Below are positions 34,125 to 44,100 of a stretch of DNA of 64,000 nt, one piece after another. Within the stretch, counting starts at the first letter, position 1; every line of letters starts with the position of its first letter. A program made the position numbers and the translations under genes. The notes below the pieces were generated by a model, which was given only the letters and a program-made list of their open reading frames with translations, did no database searches and was not told the DNA's origin. The stretch is from Mucidula mucida (lineage: Eukaryota > Basidiomycota > Agaricomycetes > Agaricales > Physalacriaceae): NCBI GenBank assembly GCA_015501055.1, contig JADNYV010000041.1, positions 124,001-188,000 of the forward strand, in the 5' to 3' direction.

Positions 34125-36068
34125 TCAATCCACATCGTCAATGCCACCAAACGACGAATGCCCGGCAAGCGGAGGTGGCGGTGGCGGAGCAGTCGCAAAG
34201 GAGAACGCGAACCCAGCCGCACCGAGCGAGAACGAAACAGGCGACATCGGTTCTAACGGAGGTGGCCCTTCATCTTGCTCCTGTTTGCGTTTCTTATTCT
34301 TCATAGCAATCTTCTTCCGCTGCATCTTGGAGAACGACGACAGCGCAGCCAACGCATCGCTGACATATCGCTTGCTCGGCCGGTCGGAAACCCTAGCCTG
34401 CATGGCCTCCACAACATCGTGCGCCCTCAAGAATGGCATCACTTCGACGATCTTTGTATACACCTTTGCGAGCGCGGCCGCCGCGCTCCCTTTGACAGCA
34501 CCCGCCACCTCACACCATCCCTCAAAACGCTCTCCAAGTGGGGGGCGCATTTCCTCCCTGATGTCCTCCAAATCAGGATCATTCGGATCGAGGTCTAGAT
34601 GGCCAAGAAAGTCGGCGTCGGCGTCGTCGCCCTCATCGACTGGCGCGGGTATACCCATCATCATGGCGGCAAAGGCGACTGCGTGGAGATGGCCAGAGGA
34701 CGGCGTGACCACCGAATCTACCCACTGCTCGATGCGGGCTGCGCGTTGAGAAGAGGCTGCAGGCAGACGCAGGATGCGGCTAAGCTCCGAGGTGTGTTTG
34801 GGATCTTCGATATGACAGAATGTTGTGCGGACAGCAGCAGCAACTGCGTGCACGGTTTCTGCCATTTCGCGTTCAACGAGGGTAATTACTTTGGTGCGAT
34901 AGCGGATACCGGGGTATGTAGCAAGAACATGGGAAGCTAACTGTAAGATGGGCGCGTCTCGTGGACGCAAGAAGTATGAGTGTTGATCAAGAAGGTTCAG
35001 GATGGATGGGGCATCGGCTTCAGCAGCGTAAATTTCCAGTGCTGCGGCGACATTGTCAGAACTGGCTGGGGCAGTTTTTGTTAGGGTAGTCATGAGGTCT
35101 CGGCTTCCGAGATCCTTGAGGGCGCAATATAGATCGTGGGAGGGGGCAAGGGAGAAGATACTGTGCAGATATTTCTTCACGAGACGACGGAGATGTAGGC
35201 GATGCTGATTGACCTCGGTGGACCAATGACTGGCGTGTAGATTGCAGATACATCGGCCGCCGTGTGTAGGCTCCTCGTCACTTTCCTCGTCATCGTCATC
35301 ACTTTCCTCATCCTCCTCCATGTCCTCCCAATCCCCCTCCATTTCACTAGTATCGGATTCTAGCCCGTCACTGTAGCTTCCTCCATAAAGAATGCGGACC
35401 AGGGCGCGCCAGCCTAGCGCGTCCTCGATGTCCTGCAGCATTGACGGGATCTGACCTAGTGCTCGGCGGCCGCCCGACACGGACATGGAGACAAAGAGCT
35501 CGCGCCACATCCAGAGTAGAGCTGTGGTAATATGGTGGCAACCGTGAAACTGGAAATGCTTGACATCTTTGCCCGCCGTCGTTCGGATGGTGATGTCCAC
35601 TTCACACGCCTTGGTCGCACACGGGCACCCGCCGACGCGCGAGCCGTCGCTCAGCTTCTTCAATACGTCGGCAATGAAGAGCAACGAGGTGTGCGCCTCC
35701 CGGAACTGCACAAAATGCTCGTAAACGAGGATCCACATGTCGGACAGCCAGCTCGCGATGCTCTGGATGACCTCGGCCATGATCAGCGCACGGTTTGAAC
35801 GGTCTTTGACGAACGAGCATTTCGCGTCTCTAGCGAGCTCGCCAAGCAGCGCGTTGATCTCCCGCTTCTTTTGTCGGTAGTCAATGGCGGGTGTGGCTGC
35901 CTGACGCCACCGAAAGCGCGCAGCCGAGCATACGACACGTTTGGCTCGTTTCCGTGGTCCATTGTCGAGGACGGCGCCCAAATACGATTCCACAAGTTTC
36001 CTTTGGGCCTCTGGCGGTAGGGAATCGTAGATTTGAAGGAATCTTCCACTGGGGAGGATCGGGGCCAT
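34125..36068 (-). CDS. Uncharacterised 647-residue protein with acidic domain
   Basis: One uninterrupted frame of 647 codons, unusual in this intron-rich region. The N-terminal part is basic (GPRKRAKRVVC, a possible nuclear signal around 57-70). A Cys/His-containing middle follows (GGCPCATKACEVD, FQFHGCHHITTALLW), then a highly acidic stretch of about 45 residues (around 250-295, many Glu and Asp) before GGRCICNLHASHW. The C-terminal half is Ala-rich and helical, with a basic tail (KMQRKKIAMKNKKRK, about 590-605) and then poly-Pro. I do not recognise the family. Basidiomycete genomes have many single-exon proteins of this style. Acidic plus basic segments hint at a nuclear or chromatin role, which is only inference. 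There is no signal peptide and no transmembrane segment. Confidence 0.75.
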   Translation of the reverse strand: MAPILPSGRFLQIYDSLPPEAQRKLVESYLGAVLDNGPRKRAKRVVCSAARFRWRQAATPAIDYRQKKREINALLGELARDAKCSFVKDRSNRALIMAEVIQSIASWLSDMWILVYEHFVQFREAHTSLLFIADVLKKLSDGSRVGGCPCATKACEVDITIRTTAGKDVKHFQFHGCHHITTALLWMWRELFVSMSVSGGRRALGQIPSMLQDIEDALGWRALVRILYGGSYSDGLESDTSEMEGDWEDMEEDEESDDDDEESDEEPTHGGRCICNLHASHWSTEVNQHRLHLRRLVKKYLHSIFSLAPSHDLYCALKDLGSRDLMTTLTKTAPASSDNVAAALEIYAAEADAPSILNLLDQHSYFLRPRDAPILQLASHVLATYPGIRYRTKVITLVEREMAETVHAVAAAVRTTFCHIEDPKHTSELSRILRLPAASSQRAARIEQWVDSVVTPSSGHLHAVAFAAMMMGIPAPVDEGDDADADFLGHLDLDPNDPDLEDIREEMRPPLGERFEGWCEVAGAVKGSAAAALAKVYTKIVEVMPFLRAHDVVEAMQARVSDRPSKRYVSDALAALSSFSKMQRKKIAMKNKKRKQEQDEGPPPLEPMSPVSFSLGAAGFAFSFATAPPPPPPLAGHSSFGGIDDVD

Positions 36069-36069
36069 G

Positions 36070-37745
36070 ACAGTAAGAGGTAAGAGCCAAATAAGGCAGG
36101 TGGGTCCACAAGCGCCTACAATACGCAGAAACTGGATGGAGAGTATCGTAAGAGACTCTGTCAGGAAGCAAAGTAGCGTTGACTTGTCTTATAGAAACAC
36201 AGTTGATACGTTGGTAGGTACACCGCCACTGAACGATCATAGGAAAGTCGTGAAAAGAGACGTCAGATCTTAGAGACCATTTTGACCGGCAATGTAGTGG
36301 TCCCAAACAGAGCTAGTTCTCGACGACTTTCAAGATGAGTCAAGCATCCACTGTAATTGGCCACGGAAACGGAAATTTCAGAAATATTGAAGGCTGCACA
36401 AGTCGAGGGTCTCGTTTGAGAAGGCCTGTTGTGCGTTTTTCTCTCAGAGTTCCTGTTGCAAGGAGCGCTCACTAGCACCATAACCGAGCTAGCTGGTTTC
36501 AAGACGGTCGGGAACTACTTGGTAAATGGGTGGATAGTCAGACTAGCCTACTTTACAGACGAGACGCACAGGAACGAGCCTGATGTCGAGAAATGTAGTA
36601 TATTATTTGATTAGCAGTCGTCGTAGAAACTTATGACACTTCGGCAAATCGGCCATCACGTGATGGCGTTGTGCTTTGACACTGTGGCGCTAGCGTTGGT
36701 GCTATACCTAGACGTATCGATACACCCAATAAGAAAATTTGATGGTCTCGAGACGGTATAGGTATCGATGACTAAGGTGGTGGTAACCGTGCCCGAAAAG
36801 CGCCCCACCGTTGCCCCGTTGTGTCAATAAAGGCATACCCATCTAGCTGAACCGAATTCACAGTAAAAGTATGTTGCCAAAGTGGCGGAGCAGTCAAGGT
36901 AAAAGATTGACATTTGCCAATGCCGAATGTCAGGTTGGCATCACAATGCTTAGTACAAACTTAGACTACAAAGACAGAGCTAACTCAATATTAACTATCA
37001 GACATTCTACCCTTCGCAATCTCTGCGCAAGGAAAGGCATACCAAGGCGCCTCAGAAATGGGATTGCCATTGAGCTACTTTGTTCTCTGGCGAACGACGG
37101 TCGTCGACGGGTACCCACAAAATAGGAAGTTGATCTAGACGTCTTGATGGACCTTGTATCGAGACGTCTCGATACACAGGGTCGCGTGTATCAATACGTA
37201 TAGGACTAGTCTAGCACCAACACTATGTGGCGCTCATTCTTGAGTGATACGAAGTATTGTAAGAGACGAGACGCATGTACATTTATGATACAAATTAAGC
37301 CAAGAGAACTGTTGATGGAATTGTCTCCTGCAGTTCTCCGGTCGACTTCCGAGGTCCACGGGCAGTGTGCCTCCAAATCAGCAATGTCTCTAGTCTCTCC
37401 TAGGCAGACGGAGGAACGAACAGGTAAGTAACACGTGTAGAGACGCGTTGGCTAAATTGCCAGAACACAGCCACACAATCGAGAGTCTTCACAATCATCA
37501 TCATCCTTCACGCAATGCGCATGGTCAGGTTCCCCTTGGAAGGTCATCTGAAGGTGCTTCCCATGTCAATCCTCGTCGAATTTGGCCATGTCGCACGCCT
37601 GACGGCTCTCTACCCACGGCCGTATTTTTAAATGGAGGGAGCGAATTGTCCCTCGTCATTATAAAGTCGGGTATCGAGACTAACGGTCGTGTAAAAAACT
37701 TGCATCCCTCCAACCCAACTCTGCAAACTCTTCAAAGTTACCGTT
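36070..37745. other. Intergenic, 1.7 kb, with a hAT-like element
   Basis: Apart from the element at 36691-37225, no gene is supported. The flanks at 36070-36690 and 37234-37745 hold only short frames. The last 150 bp before 37746 should contain the promoter of the secreted-protein gene. Confidence 0.45.
36691..37225. mobile_element. Non-autonomous hAT-like element, 535 bp, 8-bp TSD
   Basis: The ends are imperfect inverted repeats: TAGCGTTGGTGCTA on the left and TAGTGTTGGTGCTA reading in from the right (13/14). Similarity continues inside as CTATAC...ACGTATCGATACAC against CTATACGTATTGATACAC. The element is flanked by a perfect 8-bp direct repeat TGTGGCGC at 36683-36690 and 37226-37233. An 8-bp target-site duplication with ends beginning TAG fits the hAT superfamily. 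It carries no transposase. A perfect 22-bp palindrome (centre GAGACGTCTC, 37155-37176) lies near its right end. Confidence 0.8.
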
Positions 37746-38432
37746 ATGCTGCTCTATCGTTTCCTCTTGGGTTTTGGAGCTTTGATCTGCGGTGTACTGA
37801 GTCAAGGTAGTGAAGAGAGTCTAGTAATCGTCAACGCCATCGTCGCAAAGAACAACATTTCCATGGCGGAATGCTGGCAACTTGAACCTGGATTTCAGCT
37901 CTCGAACGTGGTGCGTAGTATGTTTGAGCTTCGAGCTTCAACCGGTCCTCACATGGTTATTACTAGTCGGGAACAGTTGGAGACAAGGTCCTCCAACTGG
38001 GAAACATCGACAACGCCGTGATCATTATCATTCCAGACGATGAAGGGCCAAACAACGGCGGGTACGGATTTTCTCTTACTCGTCGAAGGATGCTTAACAT
38101 AACCCAGTCTACACAATGGTGCCCATTCGCAGTGGGTTTTTGCATTGACGGGGGGTGTAAACGTCACCTTCCCGGAGGCACCTGGTGGTTTCACAGTATC
38201 TGCTGGCGGCCTGTTCCTTTCCACTGTGAGTACAGTACATCCAAGCTCCTCCATACACGCGCGATGCTTATGTGCATCTTGCTAGGATATCCTGGGGACT
38301 TCTACCCTTGGCCATCAAAGTATATGGGCAGCTGGTTCGCACTTCATTCAAGCACCTTTCCCGAACGGAGTTGCTATCAATCATACCGTTCTTGCCAACC
38401 GTTCATGCGAAGAGAGTGACCTGGCAAAGTGA
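37746..38432 (+). CDS. Small secreted protein, cupin-like basidiomycete family
   Basis: Four exons (37746-37910, 37967-38061, 38108-38225, 38286-38432) give 174 residues; every intron is GT-AG and every join in phase. It has a signal peptide (MLLYRFLLGFGALICGVLSQG). The mature protein reads VIVNAIVAKNNISMAECWQL, then VGDKVLQLGNIDNAVIIIIP, GGLHNGAHSQWVFALTGGVN, VTFPEAPGGFTVSAGGLFLS and NGVAINHTVLANRSCEE. The order (AECWQL start, LHN-x4-QWVF core, strands to the TVSAGG stretch, and a final NHTVL...C block) matches an abundant agaricomycete family of predicted beta-sandwich secreted proteins. Its biochemical role is unknown to me. There is no catalytic signature, and two Cys could form a disulphide. 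The gene lies beside a sedolisin relic but the two are not obviously linked. Confidence 0.75.
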
Positions 38433-38604
38433 CTTCGTTAACGGAATTGTCCAATGTTAAAACCAAGGATTTTATGATACGTTGAATCTATCCCAATATT
38501 AGTTGAACTTGGTGCCTTGAGAAATAGCAAGACAGAAGAGCCCCGCGAAAGGCGCGACAATCGCCCAGATCATCTTGTTACATCAAGTTGAGGTAGTCGC
38601 GGTG

Positions 38605-39025
38605 AACGATTGCCGTGAGCAAGCAAGGCGCCCTCGCTTCTGGATACCGATTTGGAAAGTTGTTCACACCTACAAGCGATCCGGACACTGGTTATTCTAT
38701 TTCTACCAACGCACTCAGGTCTATTTCTAGGCTATACCTGGAACGTCGAATTTCCAGACCGAGCACCAGCATAATGTACGCTCTATGGCATTCCGGCAAT
38801 CGCGCCACACAGTCTCAGGTTGATTGGCCAGAGCGTGCAAACGTGAGTAAGATGGTTGATCTTTCACGCACTTTGAGGTTATTCCGCAGCTCGCAGCAAG
38901 GATCTGAGAACGTTCCTCGCTGCTTGAGACCTGATATGTCATCTGCTACTACTTTTACTCTTCAAACGGTTATAATCCTCGAGCCGCGTATCGAGGCTCT
39001 AGATAATCTGCCTCGGTTATGAAAT
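38605..39025 (+). pseudogene. Sedolisin relic (third copy)
   Basis: Sense-strand similarity to sedolisins A and B is clear in pieces. 38605-38700 corresponds to the pro-domain (gtgagcaagc, ttgttcacacc, gatccggacactgg). 38730-38860 corresponds to the region around CLEALYGIP and SQSSNRLGVSG. 38900-38980 reads RPDMSSATTFTLQT exactly, and 39000-39025 matches the GIEA region. Deletions and frame changes have removed every long frame, including the active-site parts. It is an old, inactive copy on the opposite strand to the two full copies. Confidence 0.75.
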
Positions 39026-39167
39026 TTGCAGTACTGAACTTCCCCTGAACTTCGATATTTCGGTGTTGCATCTTGCTGGTTGAAGGCTCGAAACAAGATA
39101 ATTGAACAGACGTTACTGTGAAGCATGCCGCAACTTACAAGAACACTATGGACAAGAGGTACACAGG

Positions 39168-39660
39168 TTACAACGCCTCCCCATAAACCACAGCCGCAGA
39201 CTTCTCCGACCGCGGTTTCAGTGAGTACTTGAAGGGCTTTGGATGACTAGATTGTTGAATGATTTTCGTTAGATCGCAATGAACCTCAACCTTCAATCCA
39301 CATACCTAACAGTCCCAGATGTCGGTTCGTGCACCGGCACCACAACACTCATAATATCAAAAACGGACAGCGTCATAGCAATGCAGATGAAAAGAGCTGC
39401 TTCAGCCATGTGAGACCCAGCGCAAAGCAAGCGTGTCGCGGGTCTTTCTGCCTTTTATCACCAAGATATCGGGAAGGGTCAAAGGTGAATGGGTCCGGGT
39501 ACACCTCTGGGTCGTGTAGCATTTGCCTGACGCGTAAATTGATGCACAATGGCGAGGGAGTGCACCCACCATAGATTCGTGATGATCATAGCGCCTTTCG
39601 GTATGTGATATCCACCGAGTAGTCCATCGTCTGACGCGGTATGCGGAAAGCCTTGTGTGA
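39168..39660 (-). pseudogene. Cytochrome P450 C-terminal relic lacking the heme-binding loop
   Basis: Spliced pieces read GFPHTASDDGLLGGYHIPKG and MIITNLW, an intron, then QMLHDPEVYPDPFTFDPSRY, LGDKRQKDPRHACFALG, then after a break SHMAEAALFICIAMTLSVFD, another intron, and SHPKPFKYSLKPRSEKSAA to a stop at 39168-39170. These are typical of the last third of agaricomycete microsomal P450s, after the ExxR helix. Between ACFALG and SHMAEA the segment that should carry the heme-ligand Cys (FGxGRxxCxGR) is missing and the frame changes, and no N-terminal P450 sequence is present upstream. It is a non-functional fragment. The kinase-like gene begins immediately beyond it. Confidence 0.82.
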
Positions 39661-39724
39661 TGCGTCAGTGCATGCGTTCGCGTACGGAACACAAGGCAAA
39701 CCACGTTTGGGGCCTTGTAAAACT

Positions 39725-42110
39725 TCATTTATTCATAATACGCTCCTCCATATCGGAAGGAAAATCATCAGACCCGATGATGGAATCCGTGTCCACAAAT
39801 TCCCCTTGCAAAAAGCGTGCAAGACGTGCAGCTTCTTTGTCGAGGTCTTCCTTGGGTGCATTGAGGCGGGCGCGATCGAAATCAATGATGGATACCTCTC
39901 CGTGATGATTGTACATCATGTTCCAGGACCGCAGGTCACGATGAAGAACACCCTGGGAGTGCACAGCCTGTAACGTCGTCTTCAGCGACAACCTGGAGAG
40001 CGGTTCAACAGGTTGTCCAAGAGCAGGAACTCACTCACCGTTCCGACGCGGAAAACTCAATCCTTTTATCGCCATCCATGCGACAGCCGAGGGGGTTTCC
40101 GACGTCATGCATAATGAGTGCTCCTATTCCACGACTTCCATCTTGATAATAGCCAAAGATGTAAGGTATTCCGTCAACACCGGCGGATTGGAGGTGACAG
40201 TAGACGTCGTGTTCGTGGCGAAGGGATATCAGACGTTCTCTGTTGTCCGCGAGCTTGACCACAAGGCGACTGCACTGCACCTTCTCGTGGCCAGGGCCTA
40301 GAATTGCCGTATATACCTTCCCCGTTGCGCCATGCCCTAATTTTGATGTTAGAATGACGGGAAGGCAGGTTGATGCCTTGTAGATTGCGGATCGCGGATG
40401 GTTAGGTGCAAGGAGAACCTGTGGGGTGGGCGAATTGTAAAGCCCGTACTCAAGATATAGCGCAAGCACTGGACGAGCTTCAAAGTAGTCTCGGGTAAAC
40501 TGTGTTCACGTTTTGAGATACGACCAGGACACATAAAGAATGGACGTACCATGCGTAGATCTTTGATGGGTTTCCCCTTACTGGATTCCTTGGACATGGT
40601 TATCTTATCCTGCAGTCGTGATGAGCGTGAAGTGGTCGATGGCCGCTAGTAAGTGGGAATTTATGCACACAGTCGCTTCAACTATGGAGAAGTGACTTAC
40701 CCGCGTGTGAGTTTCCTTCACCTCTGGTTCTGCAGTACGTCCCCGCTTGGACGACGACTCCCGGGGTAGCACGTCCGCTTTCCGTTTCAAGGACGCGGAT
40801 GATCTTTCCAAAGTATCCAGCTTCTTGGGGATTGGAGCGTCTGATGGAGGTAACCGCGCGAGGGCGTCATGCACAATGCAGAGATGCAGGCCAGCTATCA
40901 GTCGTCCATACGTCGATGCGGGGTCAAAAACGTCAATGAGCGGCGTAAGGAACAGTGTTTGCTTTTCTCTGTGACGGATACCAATGCGAAGATAGTTTCC
41001 ACAATCGAAGAGAATGACAGTTGTATCGGCGCGGACAGCTTTGGTCCAGGCCTGGAAGATCAAGTTAGAGAATTGAACGCGACAAATCAACAATCCCACC
41101 CTCTGAAGGAGTTCCACGCCTCCTGCGGGGCTCCTGAATGGCGGTGGACGGATATCTCTAGATTTGAAATGGGTGGGTAGAGCGGTCGACTTTTCTTTGC
41201 ACGGTTTTGTCGCGATGTGTGCCGATACTTTAGAAGACGCTTTCTTTAGGCGTTTTGGCCGCACTGGTAGCGCCCGAGAAGGCTCCTTCAAAAGAGAGTT
41301 TTTTGGCCTGGTTGATGCGCGAAGTGAAGATGTGGTGGGCGGCGGGAGGTCGGGAATATTCCACAGCGGGTTCGCGGCATCGGCAGGACGAACTGCGCTA
41401 GGCGTAGGCGCGTGACCTTTTGGGACCGAGTTGATGATCCAAGGAAAATCCGCGATGCGAAGGTCAGTGTCCGCGTCTGCAAAGGGAAGGCAATCCTCCA
41501 TTTCCTCTAAGCACCACTGCGCATTCGGGCATAAGAAGATGCCTAGAGCAATGGTTTCTAATTCATCTCGGAGACGAACAATGCGCTGCTGAGATTCGTC
41601 AGAGTAAGTCTTCATGTCCTTACCGCTGATGTCTGAAACGCCGAGGATGTGATTCTCATCGTAGAACGTTTCTTCGTCTGTGTCTGTGTATCGCGTTTCA
41701 TACCACGAAATAATGCTAAAGTTATCCAGAGTATCGGGGTGCACGAGAATGCTAGACGCAATCTGGCAGCATGGCGGTGTAATGCCCTGCAAATACGCGT
41801 TCCGAATATCCTTTGCCTGGTATTTGTATCGCATACCCCAGCCCTGATAAGGGCCGAAGTTGAAAAAGTACATGCCGTCTTTGTGTTTGGCCTGAGACTC
41901 AGCTGGGAAGAAAGTCTCAACAGATTTAAAGAAGTCCTGGATGAGAGATGGGAGCACGCAGACGCGTTTGAGAATGAGGTTTTCGTCCAGGTGCGTATCA
42001 GAAAACTGCAGGAATGTCTCTGGCGGCGTGTAATCAGGATCATGGAGAGGGAAGGGTTGAGTTGGAACGAAAGAAAGGACTCGTTTTATCCATGGCTCTT
42101 TAGGAGGCAT
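39725..42110 (-). CDS. Large kinase-like protein with N-terminal unknown domain
   Basis: A long first exon (42110 to about 40701, start MPPKEPWIKR) encodes about 470 residues of unknown fold plus a basic, Pro/Ser-rich linker. Its donor joins an exon starting DKITMSKESSKGKPIKDLRM and then FTRDYFEARPVLALYLEYGL. The C-terminal part is a short protein-kinase-like domain: LGHGATGKVY (Gly loop), LVVKLA (Lys), VLHRDLRSWNMM (catalytic loop with Asp and Asn), then IDFDRA in place of DFG, ending at 39725. The HRD and Lys are kept, but the Mg-binding DFG is DFD and the C-lobe is very short. It resembles the expanded kinase-like proteins of Agaricomycetes. Whether it phosphorylates anything is unclear. 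All joins I could test hold frame. Confidence 0.75.
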
Positions 42111-42527
42111 ACTTTACCAGCGAAGGAGGAGGGTCGTGGAGGGTGTCGACAGGTGCCGTATTTTCAACACGGGGTGTGGGTGTGGTGATCATCAACGAGC
42201 CGGATTGGACGATTCGTCACGGGACACTGATTGATGACCGCGTCAATTCTCGGTCCTCATCAGCCCATCTCGGGACTGTACGCCGCTACATGACCACCAC
42301 CACCACCACCTGACTCCTGTCTGATTCTCGTCTTATCTCAGAAAGAATCCACCCTAAAACATACCGGCCTGACACAAATAAAGTTTCCCACAAACGTCAA
42401 CGAGGGCATGTTCGTAGGTTGGCCTCAACACGATCGCACAAGTAGCTCCACTGCATCGAGGCCCCTCAACCTCGAGATATTACCTGTTGTCATGATAGTA
42501 TGATGATACGTCTCGTGACTTTCTCTT
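42111..42527. other. Intergenic upstream of the kinase-like gene
   Basis: No gene. A simple (ACC)6 repeat lies at 42293-42310. Confidence 0.45.
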
Positions 42528-42535
42528 ATCTCGGT

Positions 42536-42963
42536 TAGGGTGGCGGAAATAAGTAGAGGTTCTTTACCAAAACACTTATTTACATGTAAATTACAGTAAA
42601 CATGGCAGGCCGAAGGCCAGATTTTGGGTGGTAAGTTACCTGTCACGTGCACCTGCCACCGGCCCATTTCAGCGTGTCTGCGGACACATATCAAGGTTAC
42701 CACCTACTGGACGAGTCAGAGCAAGCAGAATTGAATGTCTGAAGTTGGCCAGAGGCTTCAGAGAGTTCAGAGAACTGATCTGAGATCATTTTCCGCAAAA
42801 AAAATTCACAGCTGTGGGCAGAATTTGCGCCACCGAAACGCGTCATGTGACACCTACCACGTGAGGTAAATTACCTGGTAAATAGGTAAATTACATGCCC
42901 TCCGGTGGGCCGCTGGTAAAGTAGAGGTAAATATCTGGGGTTGGACTTGTTTCCGCCACCCTA
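42536..42963. mobile_element. Non-autonomous hAT-like MITE, 428 bp, 8-bp TSD
   Basis: The left end TAGGGTGGCGGAAATAAGT and the right end read inward, TAGGGTGGCGGAAACAAGT, match at 18 of 19 positions. Perfect 8-bp direct repeats ATCTCGGT flank it at 42528-42535 and 42964-42971. The interior has several ggtaaattac-type repeats and no coding frame. The 8-bp duplication and TAG-starting ends point to the hAT superfamily. The preserved duplication and near-identical ends indicate a fairly recent insertion. Confidence 0.88.
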
Positions 42964-42971
42964 ATCTCGGT

Positions 42972-44100
42972 GCACCCTCTTTGATGCTTTCGTCTTGACG
43001 CGACCTACAACGAAGAGTCTCATTCTTGCTAAACTGTACCTCAACGATGACGAGCCCTTCCGGTGTAGACTTGTCTCGAGCATGCCTAACGTTGAAGTCA
43101 TTGAAATTGAGGTTCCTGAGAATACTCGGTTTATTCAGAACACTAACGTGCATGGTCAGTTTGTTCTGTGTCGAAAGATCGTGACGACACTCAATCTGCG
43201 CTGAGACGGTCGTATCGGCCCACCAGCTACGTGTAGGGTGGATTTCAGGATACTTGTAGATTCAGAATCGCGGACTGACCGCCGTATAATGATGCAGCGG
43301 TATGTTTCATATCGAGAAACTCGCTAGCGCTGAGCTCGTCTTCATTCTCGATGAGTTGGTTATAAATGAAGGCGGAAGCCTGTGTCAGATACTAAATATC
43401 CTCAAATAGGCTGGCCATGGATGGGAACGTTAACGTGATACTCGGAGAGCGGCGGTGATGCGAGTTCGTGCAGAGGTTTTGAAGTAAAGCGCGTAAAGGC
43501 ATACCTCGGAGCTTGCCAGCAAGTACTTAGGGGTGTGGAATTGAGCCAATTTATCATTAAAGCGCAACGCAGAGAATCAAACTCTTTTGAAACGGCCTAC
43601 AGATGTGTAGACGCGTCTCGTTTGTAGTCGACGTCCCAAAATGCAGTGTCCTATGGGGGCGTATGTTTGCTTTTGAGGGTGACGCCGTCCCAAAACATCG
43701 GGGCCGTGGGTAGCCGAAATTCTCTTCTGCCACGTCGGCCGACACTCATGTTCACTGGATTCTTTCTTAGCGCTGCATCTAATTTGGAACGCATCTTTCT
43801 CCCTTCGGATACTAGACTGTGGGTGCTAGTTGACGTTGTACAGTCCACGCTCAGGTTGATCAGGCTTGTTCTCAAAGCTGATCTCCATGATGCCTGGACA
43901 AGTATATTCATGCTCAGAGCATGTAGACTTTGCTTCGACTATGCCATTTTTTCTTGGACTCACAGAGTATCACGATTCGAGCGAACATTGATCATGTCAG
44001 GTTCTCGCGTGGCAAAGAGCACGTTGGAGCGTCTAGCAAGCGTCGAGTATCGCCACAGCGGAAGAAAAATTAGGTTTGTCTTCGCTTGCTCTCCGTGAGA
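42972..44100 (+). pseudogene. Possible F-box/LRR-like relic
   Basis: Broken plus-strand frames have the flavour of agaricomycete F-box-associated leucine-rich repeats: CRLVSSMPNVEVIEIEVPE (about 43070), ELVFILDELVINEGGSLCQI (about 43335) and LERLASVEYRHSGRKIRFVF (about 44030). Stops and frame changes separate them and no F-box was found. The order and spacing are consistent with one decayed gene, but I cannot prove it. Confidence 0.3.
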
